From contig NC_060024.1 of the NCBI RefSeq assembly GCF_021134715.1, positions 7,440,001 through 7,504,000 on the forward strand: a stretch of DNA of 64,000 nt, written 5' to 3'. A program made the position numbers and the translations under genes. The notes beneath the pieces were generated by a model. It was not told the origin of the DNA, did no database searches, and saw only the letters and a list, made by a program, of their open reading frames with translations. This stretch comes from Daphnia pulex. Taxonomy: Eukaryota > Arthropoda > Branchiopoda > Diplostraca > Daphniidae. Within the stretch, counting starts at the first letter, position 1; each line of letters begins with the position of its first letter. Shown in pieces: positions 21,201-33,600 of the stretch.

Positions 21201-24200
21201 GACGTTGTTTCGTCGGGGGGTTTGTCAAAATAAGATGATGCGGTTTGTTTCTCAAAAAGTGGAAAATTCCTGGAGAAAAACGGCTGCTACTTATGTAACG
21301 ACGAGCGACCTGGAGATCGTGAGAGAGGATTATATATGATACATGTTCCAAGTCCTAATTGAAGAGAAAGGGGTTACAATTTCTCTATTGTTTTTTTTTT
21401 TTCCGTTGTTGGGTGACGTCAGTCACGAAATATAGAAAGAACCGGGAACGTTTATCTATCCACGAACTTCTCTGCTGGCACACAAATCAAAAGCTCTTAC
21501 CATCACCAGATCGCGAGCCATTTTTCTAATGAGATTCACATTGCACGAGATGGATTGTGCGTTTGCACGTGTGTCTGGTTTATATCCGATAACCATTTCG
21601 ATTATCCGCTCCAACTGGCACGGTTTTCCCGGTGATTGGAGCTCGAATAGTATTTTTTTCCTGTATTGTTCCAGTTGTTTTGGGGTTTTTTGTTTCTTTT
21701 TGGGGGGTTGTCGCAAACTCCGGCCAAGTATCGGTCACATGTCAGTTGCCATCCGGGCGTAGCGTGATGGAGTGATCCCATCTTAGCCGAGGCCGCCAGC
21801 TGAGAGATAGCTCTGCTGCTGAGCGCGCGGTCGATAGATTTAACCGGTTGGTGCCCCAGCAAAACAATTTGATGATTCACGAACGCTTGGCGTATGCATA
21901 TTCAGTGCAATGTGGTCATATCTATCCATCACTGGATCCCAGACCCCCCCTCCATCCCCCCGGATCCTGATTTCCGTATTCGACGAAAACAATGAGCACT
22001 GGCCCACCCCCAGTTGCACACACTAACCATGTAAATATGTATAATCTATTATTCTGATTCGACAGATTCTCAAGTTAAGAATTCAGCCGGCCATTGCAGC
22101 CCGTTACGTTGCGGCTTTGTATGGTGAAGTGCTGGCCAGAGAGTCCGCCAAGGTACGTCCTCATCACGGAGCTTCTCTCTCTCTCTCTCTCATCGATCGA
22201 TTATATATATCTTTACATTTTGCTTTTCTACTTTTGAACGATGGGGAATCCTTACAGCTGACGGCCAAGGGCAGGGTCGGTCATAGTCGTGGAGAAGATT
22301 GTTCGTCAACGGAAGACTCGGCCATTTCTTCTGACCATTTATCACGGCATCCGTCTACCGACAGTCTCAATCGTTTCACCAGCATGGCCAACCAATCGGG
22401 TATATTATCTATTCTCATTTCTAATGGTTCTTGGAATATATACGCTTGAGTCAACTGCCGCAGAGTTTATGGGTCTATTGTGCACGATTTACGGCTTGTG
22501 GTTTTTTGGGGGGCTCCATAATTGCTGGCCCACCAAACAATAAAACAGCAGTCGATTAAACGCTTGCTCAGTGAGGTTTTAAGTCTTTATTCGTGAATAA
22601 GGTTTGAAATCGTTGATGAAAAGAATTTCCCAACGGTAACAGCAGCAGCAAGCATCAAAGGAAACCCCGGTTTAAATAATCCTCATTTTCCGTTTGACTT
22701 GGCAGATACTACCGGACATAGTACGCCGCCAGAGCATTATGGAGTCTTTCGGAGAAGGCGGCCTATCCGCTTGGCTCGAGCTCGGAGCAGCGTTGGAGAC
22801 GGCGGACCTACTGGAGCGCTCAAGAATTTAGCCTGGGCAGCTAATGCAGCTATTCAGCGGGCCCCGTCTCGCCTCTATCGACTCCATGACCAGCCATCCT
22901 CGACTCCTTCCTTGTCGTCGTCGGCGGCGGCGGCAGCGTTTCATCCGCGCAAGAGTCAGTCATTCCGCGATCTGAAGGTGTCCATCGAGCGAGAAGATGA
23001 GCCGGCCATCTGTCCCGTTACTTGCTGCGGTCCGGAATTCATCGTCAAGAGTAGCTTACCTCCCTACGTGGTCATTTTACCACATCAACCGAAAAAGGTA
23101 GACATTTGAATCTGACTGAAAACTTTGAATTTTAGATTACCAATGACGTTGTTTCGAATCCGCTTTGGCATTTGAAAGTTCGGGGAAAAAAAAAAAACAA
23201 GTTTTCAATTCGGGTTCTCGTTGAATTATGCTGAAGTGAACTGTAACTCGTTTACCGTAAAACATGTGTCGTTCATGCAAAAAGCAGCAGCAGCAGCCAA
23301 AAACACCTTATTTATACTGTACTTTGTTACATAGAAAAAATCTGTGAACATTTTGCACTTGGATGGGCGTCGTTTACACGTCGAGTGTGACCCGGGCAAA
23401 ACAAGAATTAATCAACTCATGCAGGTGACCTACCTTTTTTTTCCGGCTACATATTTTTTAAATTTCTAAGAAGAATTTCATATTTGATTTCAGATGGTGA
23501 TGGATCACTTTGGAATCGCGGCCAGTGACGCCATATTTTTCGGATTGTCTTGTATCAAAGGCGGCCATTTCGTATTTCCTAGACTTGACGAAAAAGTCAG
23601 CTGTTTGGCCCCCGACAACTATAAACAATTGCCCTATCCCAGCTTCAACGTTTACTTCCGATTCCGGTTTTATGTTCACTCTGTTTTCACTTTGCAGTAA
23701 GTCGCCGTCGCCGGATGGCAACTTTTTAAAAAAGTCAAGATCAATTTGTATATCTCTTTTTTCTTTCTTTTGAAACTTGCAGCAGTTTGGAAAGCGAACA
23801 TCTACTCTATCTCCAATTAAGAAAAGACTTGCTGGAACAACGCTGGGTTATGGATCCAATGGAGGAAATGGGACTGGCCGCCCTGGCCCTGACGATAGAA
23901 TTCGGAACTTATAACCCAAAGGTTAATTGGTGTTCACATTATTAAATCATTGCATTAGTACTCAATTATTCACTATTAAATGATTAGATTCACGGAGTGG
24001 GTGGGTCGTACTTCCACGTCGATCATTACCTGAGTGCTGGAACGCAACAGAGTGTCAAAGGCGGCGAACTAGCTGCCCAGGCCCTACAGCGTCTGCACGG
24101 TCGCATTCCGACGCTGGTGGAAAGACGCGTAGTCGAATGCAATTTCGTCAAACGGATCATGCAAACTCAATCCTATGGATATCATCACGTACACGTTATC

Positions 24201-27200
24201 GAGGTTGGTTACTTATTTCCTATCTTGAATGACTCGAGTCTCCCCATTTAACGTCGACATTTGCAGGACGACGGATTGAGGACGACTCCGCTCAATTTGC
24301 TGGTGGGACTTGAAGGACTCAAATTGGTCCCTCACGCCACCTCGACTTCGTTTGGCACTTCCCTCAAACACGTCAGCTTGTACTGGGAAGACATCAAGAG
24401 TCTCACTCACTCTAAACACCACATCGTGCTGACGTCCGGAATAGGAAATTCCATCCGCAAGCGGCGACTTTGCGTTGGAACCTCGCGGATTCGAAACACG
24501 TTCGATTTGTTGATTTCCCACCAAAAGATGGCGCTGGAACTGAAAAAGCGCAAACTGCTAATACGATCCGAGTCTGCCACTTTGCCGAAACTGCGTCACA
24601 ATAGACCGGCGAGTTTTATCGAACCGGTCAAGACTCCCGTGGAGCCCGTCAAATCATTGTCCAGCGCCACCCTGCCACGTCCGTCCAACGCTGTCAGAAT
24701 CTACGTGCCTTTCGGAGGTGTCCAGAAGCGACCCGACACGAATGATATTACAACTCGGGTGATTGACGTCAAATCTAATATTCCTATGCCGGAACTTGTT
24801 CCAGTGACGTCAGCAGAATCCTCCCAATACTCTACGCTGAGTTCCCTCTCCGAATCCACCGTTCCTACTAGCCCTCGTAAAAGCACTCTGGTCCGAATGG
24901 GAACGAAAATATCGTCCGACGCTCTCATTCGCGAGAAAATGCGTCTCCAAGAAGTCAGCTTCAGCGAACGCGTCGTATCTGGAGATCCTTCCGGCGCCTA
25001 CGTCGTCGGTAAATTCGATTCGATTCCTCTTTTCTGAGTTCTATATAAGACTAAATTGATTGACGTTCTTATATCTTTTTCCCCCATTTAGATACCAGCG
25101 TCAAATCGGAGGATGAATCGCTGGTTTTCGACGCCCAGGAGAGCATGTCGCAGTCGTTGACGGAACGGTTCAACCGCCTACCACGTCTTCCATCACCAAC
25201 TCGACAACACGGAGTCACCGTCAGGTAAAATCGTTCGTTTTTTTAAATTTCTTATTTCTACTCATTTGAAAAGCAATTAATTTTTGTTTGTTCTACATTA
25301 GATTTTCCAAAGATCCTGATGGTTCGCTGGGCATTTTGATTGCTCGCGGCGTACGTGGCGGTATCTACCTGATGGGACTGACGCCCAATGGCGCTGCTCA
25401 TCGGCAGACCTCACTCAAACCAGGTAAGCGCGAAATTATGAGCCTCTATTTGGACTAATCTGTTAAAAGGGAACAAAGGAGCAGATGGTGATCTTGTGAT
25501 GGGTTATTATCACGTGGGTGATTGACAGCTTTCCACTTTCTCTCTCCTCTTTTGCGGCCTTCCAGTTATCGAGGTCATCAAAGTTTTTATTTTTTCTTCC
25601 CCCTGTCTTGTCTTTTATAATCTTGTGCCAAAGAGAAAGATCGTATTGTCGAAACGAAGAGGGAACTCGGAAAATCTTGAAATTGTTTATACTCGTTGAA
25701 TGCGATCGCGTCCGCTTTGGAGATGAGTCTACGCTACACGACGGGGATTATCCAGACTTTTAAAAAGAGGGGAAAAAAAGATGCGACCTTGCTTTCACCA
25801 ACAAAACTCACTTGTTTGTTAGCAAAAAAATTGAGAAAAGAACCTCTCACCTGCGTTCCGTCTGTCCGCTATATAAAGACGAACTCATTCGTTAGGTTAG
25901 TCAGATCTCTTCTTGCTTCCGACCAAAGTGCAAGTTCAGATTTTCAGTTTGCTTCGAGAGAGAAAAAGAAATGGTTTCTTTAAAGGTAATAGAAATTGAA
26001 TTACAATTAAATTGAGTCCGTCACAACAAAAAATGTATTCTGTATAAACGTAGGTTATTGTAGTGCTGCTGGCCGTGCTGTGCGGAGCTCTGGCTCTGCC
26101 GGCTGGCACTTTGCCGCGCGTTTCCAAGGAACGAGCCGTCGTTGCTAAGGAGGAACCGATCGAACTAGCCGTAAATCATAATTACCATAAATTTCCCCCT
26201 GTGCGGACGGGCACGAGAATGTTTCTGTTTTGTCGTCTCCTTAGAGGGATTACGCTTTCAACTACGACATTCAAGATGGTTTCGTCGGCATGACTCATTC
26301 ACGCAGTGAGGTTCAGCGCAACGGAATTGTCAGGGGCTTCTATCGCTACAGCCGGCCCGACGGCGTTCTTGTTACTGTCACGTAAAGAACATCATTTATT
26401 CTCCATCTCAAAAAAGATTAGAGGCGACGTGTACGACTCTCTCACATCTCTTTCTGTATAGTTACACAGCTGACGAAACGGGCTTCCATCCCGTCATCAC
26501 CGAAGAAGCGGCTCCCAATTTGTTCTCGCCCAGCGCTGTTCAAACCATGTACTCGTCGGACAATCCTGAGCAGATCAAAATCACTCTCACCGAGGACGAT
26601 GTCGATTTGACTCGTCAAAAAGCCGAAGCTGCCAAAGTGGCCGGCACTAAATTGAGAACTCGAGTCCAATCGAGATCTGAGACTAATTCGCAATTAATCG
26701 ATGAGAAAAATTCCCGTTTTTCTAGAATGCTTATTCCTGTGAAAATCCCCGCTGTCAACTCGCAAACGCGTTTTAATTATTACGAACAAGTCTAGTTGGC
26801 CGCCGCAAGATGGCAGCGCATACTCATTTTCGTCAACATTTTCTCGTCCAGCCCTTTTGTCCTTTACCTCCTCCTACCTATCTATTCTCCAATCAATTTT
26901 TGCAAAATCTCCTCAACGAAATAAACGACGAGAAAGAAAAAAGAAAAGTAGCATGAATAATTTGTTTTCTCCATTTGGAACCGATGGGCGTTGTTCCATT
27001 TCGTTTTCCTTTTAGCTGTGTGAGGCTCTGGAACAAACGAGATGGAAATAGAATTCGGGGAAGGTTTTGATAGGATTTGATAGTCGACATTTTCCTTCAC
27101 TTGTACTTTTTATGTAGCGCACCCTGGAAAATTCTTGAAAGCGTTCCATGAACAATGGAATTAACTTGACGGTTGAAGGTGGGGGCTACGACCGCTGCAA

Positions 27201-27534
27201 TGTTTCTTTCTAAAATAAATCGGTCGTGCAATGCGCGCCCAATATGTTAAGTCTAGGCGCTGGCGTCCCATTTCATTTGCTTCTTTTTTGGACTTTCGGG
27301 ACTCGGGTGGTTTTTTATTTTTAAATAAATCTTTTGATTAAATTTTCAATTCACATGAAATCATGAATGATTGATGAGTTTTTATCTGAAATGTATTCTG
27401 TAGGTGATCGTATCTTATCCGTCAACGGGCTCGACTGTGACGAATTGGACTACGATCAGGTGATTGATCAAATCCGCCGTATACCTCGCGACGTTGAACT
27501 GTTCGTCCTCCATCGACCCGATGCAGCGAAGTGA
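18261..27534 (+). CDS. KIND-FERM-PDZ scaffold, PTPN13/FRMPD2-like, no phosphatase
   Basis: Cortical scaffold predicted to bind membrane lipids and partners. Fourteen exons keep phase: 18261-18378, 18479-18573, 19786-19920, 22066-22152, 22258-22399, 22706-23097, 23335-23424, 23494-23696, 23783-23921, 23988-24203, 24267-25008, 25092-25224, 25302-25423, 27404-27534, giving 914 aa. The start MLVSAEEVLDVRG is the KIND-domain opening of PTPN13-type proteins. FERM covers about residues 325-640: SVNILHLDGRRLHVECDPG, LLYLQLRKDLLEQRWV, IHGVGGSYFHVDHYLSAG. A linker of about 185 residues leads to PDZ (about 826-912: GSLGILIARGVRGGIYLMG, DRILSVNGLDCDELDYDQVI). No phosphatase domain follows. The stop TGA at 27532 overlaps a donor-like AA|GTGAGC. 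KIND may lack a small exon in the 1.2-kb intron after 18573. Confidence 0.85.
18574..22705 (+). other. Long introns in the KIND-coding part
   Basis: The interval 18574-19785 and especially 19921-22065 (2.1 kb) contain no exon I could support. They hold a (CTA)n run near 20370, a (GTT)n run near 20424 and a C/G-rich patch at about 19973-19985. Such long 5' introns may carry regulatory sequence. Confidence 0.4.
25872..25907 (+). promoter_or_regulatory. TATA box and initiator of the nested cuticle gene
   Basis: TATAAA at 25872-25877 is followed 29 bases after its start by TCAGATC (25901), close to the arthropod initiator TCAKTY. The cuticular protein ATG is 70 bases further on. Cuticle genes commonly have TATA-Inr promoters. 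Confidence 0.7.
25971..26795 (+). CDS. Cuticular protein, Rebers-Riddiford (chitin-binding) type
   Basis: Secreted structural protein of the exoskeleton. Four exons keep phase: 25971-25985, 26054-26170, 26245-26381, 26462-26795, giving 200 aa. A tiny first exon (MVSLK) and the start of exon 2 (VIVVLLAVLCGALALPA) form a signal peptide, the usual split for arthropod cuticle genes. Residues about 60-115 carry the extended RR motif, split over two exons: YAFNYDIQDG, then SEVQRNGIVRGFYRYSRPDG, then YTADETGFHPVI. This binds chitin through its aromatic residues. The tail is rich in Thr/Glu/Lys. The whole gene lies in the intron (25424-27403) that divides the PDZ domain of the KIND-FERM-PDZ gene, on the same strand with its own TATA box and AATAAA. 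RR-1 versus RR-2 class is not decided. Confidence 0.92.
26920..26925 (+). terminator. Polyadenylation signal of the cuticle gene
   Basis: AATAAA 125 bases after the cuticular stop codon, still inside the host gene's intron. Confidence 0.6.
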
Positions 27535-27946
27535 GCAGCCTCACCCAAAAACTCATCTGCAACTCTTACAGCCTTGGAATCTTTCCGGATTTGAAAAAAA
27601 CCCAAAATGGCTCATTTGTCTACCTCTTCTTCTTCTTCTTCTGCACGGCGACAATCAGATATCCAGCGCGATTTCTCCGCCCCATGTACGGAACTACTAA
27701 AAGTCCTTGGAAAGAGCCAGCACACACACACACACAATCCACATTCGTTTGTTCATCAATAACCCATGACAATCACGTCCAAACAGTGAGCAAACCTTAT
27801 TCTGATTTCTTGAATATTTGTGAAATGTTTTCTTTTTGATGTAAAAAAGAATGGAAAAACAAAAACTATTTTATTTAACCTGTTTGGTCCTCCACCCCAC
27901 CTCAAGTTTCGATGCTATTGTTTCGTTGATGTGTACATGTTTTGCA

Positions 27947-27952
27947 AATAAA
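27947..27952 (+). terminator. Candidate polyadenylation signal of the KIND-FERM-PDZ gene
   Basis: AATAAA about 410 bases after the stop at 27534. It supports termination of the first PDZ gene before the second begins. Confidence 0.5.
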
Positions 27953-30590
27953 TCTTTTTCGACGGTATCCCGCCCATTAATATGGCTGTGTTGTTGCTAT
28001 GCTTGTTGCTATATACGCATTGGTTGTTTTGCTCTAGTTTATTGATGGGCGAGCAACACCCTTATTTTTTTTCGAATTTAAACGAGAACGCGTTGGCAAA
28101 CGGCCCAAACCGATGACCATAATCAAACATCGATTGCCTGTGCTGCACACGTTGTGTATACGTTTCATTAGAAAAAAGTTCCGCTGGCGTCAACAACGAA
28201 ACATTAAGCCAAAAGTCTTTTTTACTTACAAGAGAAAAGAAAAAAGGGAATCTTTGACAGCTGGAGCAGATCCAGCAGCAGCCAAAACAATATTCTCACG
28301 TTAGCAACGTGTGAAAAGTCGGGCGCGTGTGCTGTGTGTGCTGTGCGGCCACGTCTGTTTTGCAACAAGTGAAGTCTGAACAAAAGAATAGCTAACTAAC
28401 TGGTGACCACCAGCAGCAGCAGCAGCAGCAACAACCGCAGAATAGAAAACCCAGCCAGCCCAACGACGTCACCGGAGACGTAATATATATTCGTGAGTGC
28501 GACAAAACAGTAACAGCAGGTTACCGGCCCGACGGCGATGAATTTGTCCTACTATGGAATGATGGCAACCAACATTCCACAGGAATCACGACCGTAAGCT
28601 GGACGCATCGATCACTTTTCGTGGATGACCGGTTTCCAATTTAAATTGCCCATAAACATTCAATCGTCATGACGCCGCGACGCCACCACTATTACGGTGG
28701 CGGGACGACGTAACGGAACGAGCTTCTTTCGTGTTTTTATTTCTAGTCACGCTCGGAGTTGTTTTCCTTTTTGGCCGTTCCACTACTAGCCCGTTCCGAT
28801 CAAATAAGTTGACTTGATTATTTACTTATTGGCGTTGCCCGCGCCCGAATCAACTTTGATGTTGGTCCCGAACGTGTTTGCGTTGGTTGAGCAACACGCC
28901 AAGAGGTTTGGTCCCGGTGCAAGTAGACGACGAGAGGGCGTCATCCGTTTGAACGATCGTCTCTCTTGTTATTCGAGTTTTCCTTTTTCCTTTTTTTTTA
29001 GTAAATCGTTTTTACCATTCACGTTCGCTGATGAAGTCAAAGTCGTAAATATCTCACGATTGTTATGGCCAGAAGCAATTCGTCGTGGTATTAGCAAGTC
29101 TAAACAGCGGCGGGCCAGACGAATTGTTTTCGTTGTTGCCGTGCGCTATATTTTCTCCCTCCTTCAAAAACGTTTTGCAAACAACAAGGAAAAAAGAAAC
29201 TATTTTGAACGCCATTTTCTTTTTTGTTTTCAGTGAGTACATAAAGTCAGTTTGTTTACATTATTCGTGTGCAATACATTTATTAAAAATCCAATGAACT
29301 GGTGGGTAGGCGGAACTGTTGTTGTTAGTTCACAACGCCGCCGCTTGGAACGACGCCAATTGCCTAGAGCGAAGGCGAAAAATATACCGCGGTTATATAC
29401 GCCCAATCCTTGTGTGTGTGCAATGATGACGGAATCGAAACCCAAGAAATGCCACAGGCAATATACTTCATTTCCCTCCTTTTTTTTCGTTCGTTCGTTC
29501 GTTCATTTGTGCCCATTGCAGCCAGATTTCCAGATTCCAAAAAGGTCTAAGAGCTTTTGTATAGTTCTCTCTCTCTCTCTTTTCTTCAAAAGAGATACAA
29601 GGCCGACTCGACATATAACCGGGTCATCCGCCGTGATGTTTCCTCAAATTATTATATTATCCCAAAAATAATAAAATAATAATAATACGATCAACAGACG
29701 ACGACATACGGAAATCGATAGTTTATCTAACAGCTGCTTTTCTTTTTGGTAACCCCCCACTCCCCGCATTTACATCCCCCCTCCTTCTTCCCTATGAAAT
29801 CATCATGGCGTCTGCTGTGTGGGGGTAGAAAATAAAAAGTGCCAGCCATGACAATTAGTTGATCCCTCTGCTAGTTGCTGCTGGTCTTATTCTTTTTCAC
29901 ACATGGTTGAGTTTTCTTCCTCGACACACAAAGTAGTTTTTTTGTTACCAGGAGGCAAGTTTTGAAATGGCACGAAAAATGGTCGCTGGGTAGAGCCGAG
30001 TTGTTGCGTGCGGTATTCCCCACCTCTCTCTGTGCTGCAGCAGCAGCCCCTGGAGCCCTAAAAGTGTTTTCAGAGGTCGGGGCAACAAACAGTCAGACAA
30101 GAGCCTGACGTTGTACGCAACGGTTCACGCCGGCTGCACTGCAAGAACGTCCATTTCTTTTTCGAGTATTGCACACATTGTTGAAAATTGTTAAAAATGT
30201 CGTCGTCGTAGTGAAGTCGAAAGAATTTTTCCTTTTTTTTGTTGTTTGTTTCGAGCCAAAACGAATCCGGTTCGAATGTGACTCGCGTGTGTGTTTTCGA
30301 GAAACCCAAAATTTTTAGTCGAACACAAACAGTGTGACTCGTGTGTGTGTGTGTGTTCTAAATTTGTAACGCAGCAGCTGCAGCTTTCGAACCTGGTAGA
30401 AAAATCCATCTGCCACCATTTTTTTTTTCGTCTCGTATTTTGTTGCATTTTTACCTTTTGGTTTGGGTCAGTGGACGAGTCATTAATAGTCGATGGATTT
30501 TTGATTACTCACGAACTTCATCGGGCTGTGTGTGTGTGTGTGATCCATCATGAGAGTCTTTTCTCGTAACTTGTTTTTCCCTTGATTTTA
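27953..30590. other. Interval between the two PDZ genes (promoter and 5' UTR region)
   Basis: No protein-coding exon recognised apart from the short 5'-exon ORF at 28538. CA/GT runs, (CAG)n near 28411-28430, (GTTC)n near 29488-29503 and T-rich runs occur. A plausible 5' UTR acceptor (CCCTTGATTTTAG) ends at about 30590, about 105 bases before the second gene's ATG. Confidence 0.45.
28538..28593 (+). other. Possible 5' exon with upstream ORF of the second PDZ gene
   Basis: ATG at 28538 begins MNLSYYGMMATNIPQESR and the segment ends at a good donor (CGACC|GTAAGC). Joined to the acceptor at about 30590, the frame meets a TGA after two codons. It would then be a short upstream ORF in the leader rather than a coding first exon. 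Confidence 0.35.
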
Positions 30591-30697
30591 GTGTTTGAAT
30601 GACAACATTTACGTAAAGGGAAACCCGATCATCAAGTGAAATTTCATCTGGCTATTGTGTGTGTGTTTTTCCCGAAATAATATAATACAAAAACGTG

Positions 30698-33600
30698 ATG
30701 GCCACTGGTGGTAATAAAGCGAGTTCTGGCGGGCTGGCACCGACCGGAAAGGTTTTGGCCAACAAGTCGGGTCGTCCGTCGTCGACTATTGTCACGTCGC
30801 AATCTTCTGGAAAGATTCAGACCAAGTTGACGTCAACGTCGTCGCGACTGGGGACTGGCGCGTCGTCGTCGTCGGCGGCGCCTCCTCCGGTGCGGAAGTC
30901 GAGCCTCGCGTCTACCAGCAGCTCGACCGCATCCAGCAGCAGCAGCAGTCAACAACAAAGAGGCTTGAAGCTTCGTCCAACTAATCCATCCGTGTTACCT
31001 GTCGTTTGTGTCTATTCCGATCAGAATCAATTGGTTCGCAAGGAACAATTCCGCGCTCCTCCTGTCGTCAATCCTCCTGTCGTCAATCCTCCAGTCCCAG
31101 TCAAATCTCAGCCGAGAAACAACAACAACAACGAGAACCTTCAAGTTCCTCGCTCATCCGTCCCCAATTTTTCTTCCGGTAGTCAGATTCCTGTCGCCAC
31201 TCAGCAGGCCAGGGCCATTCATCTGAAATCGACCATTTCATCAACTGCTCGTGTCGGCAACAACAACGGCAGTCCTGCTGGAGCCAAACGTCCCAAAATG
31301 ACCGTTCCGCGTTCCGCTGCTACCAAGGTCCCCCAGCAGCAGCAGCAGCCTGTTGCATCGACGTCGAAAAATAATAAAGGTAAAAATCTCAAGGTTTTTA
31401 TTCTATTTTTTATTCAATCTCGACTGCCGCTAGATGGCCTTAGGTAACCCCGAGGGCAATGTCACGGAGGTAGGAAGGAATTCGTCGGGGGGGAAAAAAA
31501 GGGAATTTTTTCTTCCAATTCCAACCCCCTTGGGGGTAACCATGACAACAAACCAAGGTCGGGTATTTCGGGTGGAATGTGTCGTCGTCGTTTTTGATAC
31601 AGAAAAAGCGGCCCACTCCAGTTGCTCTCTCATCTTCAGTCGGGGGAAATTGATCGTTTCAGTTGTGGTCTGGCGGTGTCTCTTAATGCTTTTGTCGGCT
31701 TGTGGCATTATTTTTTTTTACTCTTCAAGCACGCCATTTTATTCGCTTCGATTCACCCACGCATCGGACGTGTGCGGTTGACTGAGTTTCGTACTGTACA
31801 CCTTTTAATTTCAGCCCTCCCCGGAAATCCACAAGTGGGGGCTCCTCTTTTTAGTTGTGACCGTCGTGCGTACCACAATTATTGGATTTCCGCTACTGCT
31901 TCCTCCTAATCAAGTGAGTTAATTGTGTGCACCTCTTAAAAAAAGGGAATTATTCTTCTTTCGGCCCACGCCATATTCTTTTTGACTCTTTGGTATTATT
32001 TTGGAGAGAGAGAGAAAAACCAGTCAGCATCTTCGTCGAAATGTTGTTCTTGCTTTCCAAACGTAGGTGGAAAAGAGGGGCGTGTACAGTGCCGACGGCC
32101 GACAGCAACAACATTCAACAAGATGAGAAAACGAACGAACGGGGGGGGGGAGGGGTGTGAATGTTTTCACAGTCACGCTTTGGAATTTTCGTTGACTTGC
32201 ATCATCAGCCATATTTTTCCAAGTTTTTTTCTGTCCACCTTTATGTGCGTCGTCGTGTGTGAGTCATTGTGTGTTATTTAGATTTTGTCCGCTAGTCTTT
32301 AGTGTTGACCGCAAGATGGCGTTGGGGTTGGTCCTAGGCCGAACAACAAAAGAATTTTGTTGTTTTCTAGATATCCTGTGCAGTACTACAAAACAACACG
32401 ACTGCTGCTTCGGGCTATAGGAACTAGTGGGAGGTTGTGTTTTTGTGGTACTCAGGAAGAGTTTTTTAAGGCCTGCAAGTTTTTGAATTGTTGTGGCGTA
32501 TGTTCGTTGTAGTAGTAGGTAGACAAAAAAAGTTGAAAGAATCCAGTTAGCCCTCATTTCGCACCGGGAAATATGCTCCTCACGCCGCTTTTTTTAATTT
32601 CAACGTGTTGATATCAAGGTTTTCCTTTTCCTTTCTACTTTTACAACATCTGCATCGGTAATTAAAGAGGACATGTGTCTGATCTTGCCACAGGATGAAA
32701 TTAGTTTTGCCATTGTTAGTTCACATTCAAGGATGCTGATTTCACAAGAATCTGTCGGCAAGAGATTGCCAACTGGCAAGTGGTTTCAGCCAGATAGATT
32801 CGACGATTGTGCAATGCCAGGTTCAATGATGCGACGGGATTAACGTCAGTTTCCATCTCGACATTTCAGCTGATGAGGCCGACACCCCTCGGTCGGTGGT
32901 CGACCGCCAATACCCCGTTATGTCTCAATCGCTTCATGCATCAACAAGTATTATTTTTGTTTGGTTTTAATTGGCCCCGAGCCTGTTTACTAAACAAAAG
33001 GCCTGTGAGCCTATCAGCAACCGTTACAGCTCGTCAATCGTATATACCCCGGACTATAAATCAATCCAGCTACGTAAGAGTATGTGAACCAGAGAGCGAG
33101 CGAGAGAGAGAGAGAAAGAGATATTTTGTCTCTTTCTAGGTTAGTTCGTTTCTATTTTGAGCCCTCCCAGAAAAGAAGTGAAAGTTGTGTTGCTGCTCAC
33201 AAGATCAGTCTGGCGACAACCTGGAACTGTCAGGCTTTGAAGGGGACGTATAAATCGGAATAACTTTATTGTAGGGAAAGAGAGTGGCGCTGTATATATT
33301 GTTGCCATGGATGATTCAACATTTTAACTGTTTGCAATATTCTAGTAGTCACGTTTGTTTTGACTTTTGAAAGAAAAAAAAATATTATTTCGATTGTAAA
33401 AGAAATTTGGCAAACTCATTCAGCGGCTTTTGTTGATTTTGTGTGTGAATTGTTTTGACAGGAATTGAGAAAGTGAATCGACGCCGGAATGAGAAGAGCG
33501 TTCCACCACTTCAATCCCGTAAAGCGGAAATGACAAGTGGCATCACCTCTTCCTCTGCTGCTGGATCAAACCAAAACAAACCGTCGGCCAATCCGCAGCT

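Noticed and set aside
24213..24524. Minus-strand open frame opposite the FERM exon
   Set aside because: Antisense shadow of a well supported plus-strand exon; no domain and no splice context.
28814..29236. 140-codon plus-strand open frame between the PDZ genes
   Set aside because: No domain; rich in residues from pyrimidine tracts (SFPFSFFFSKSF); no supporting splice or codon pattern.
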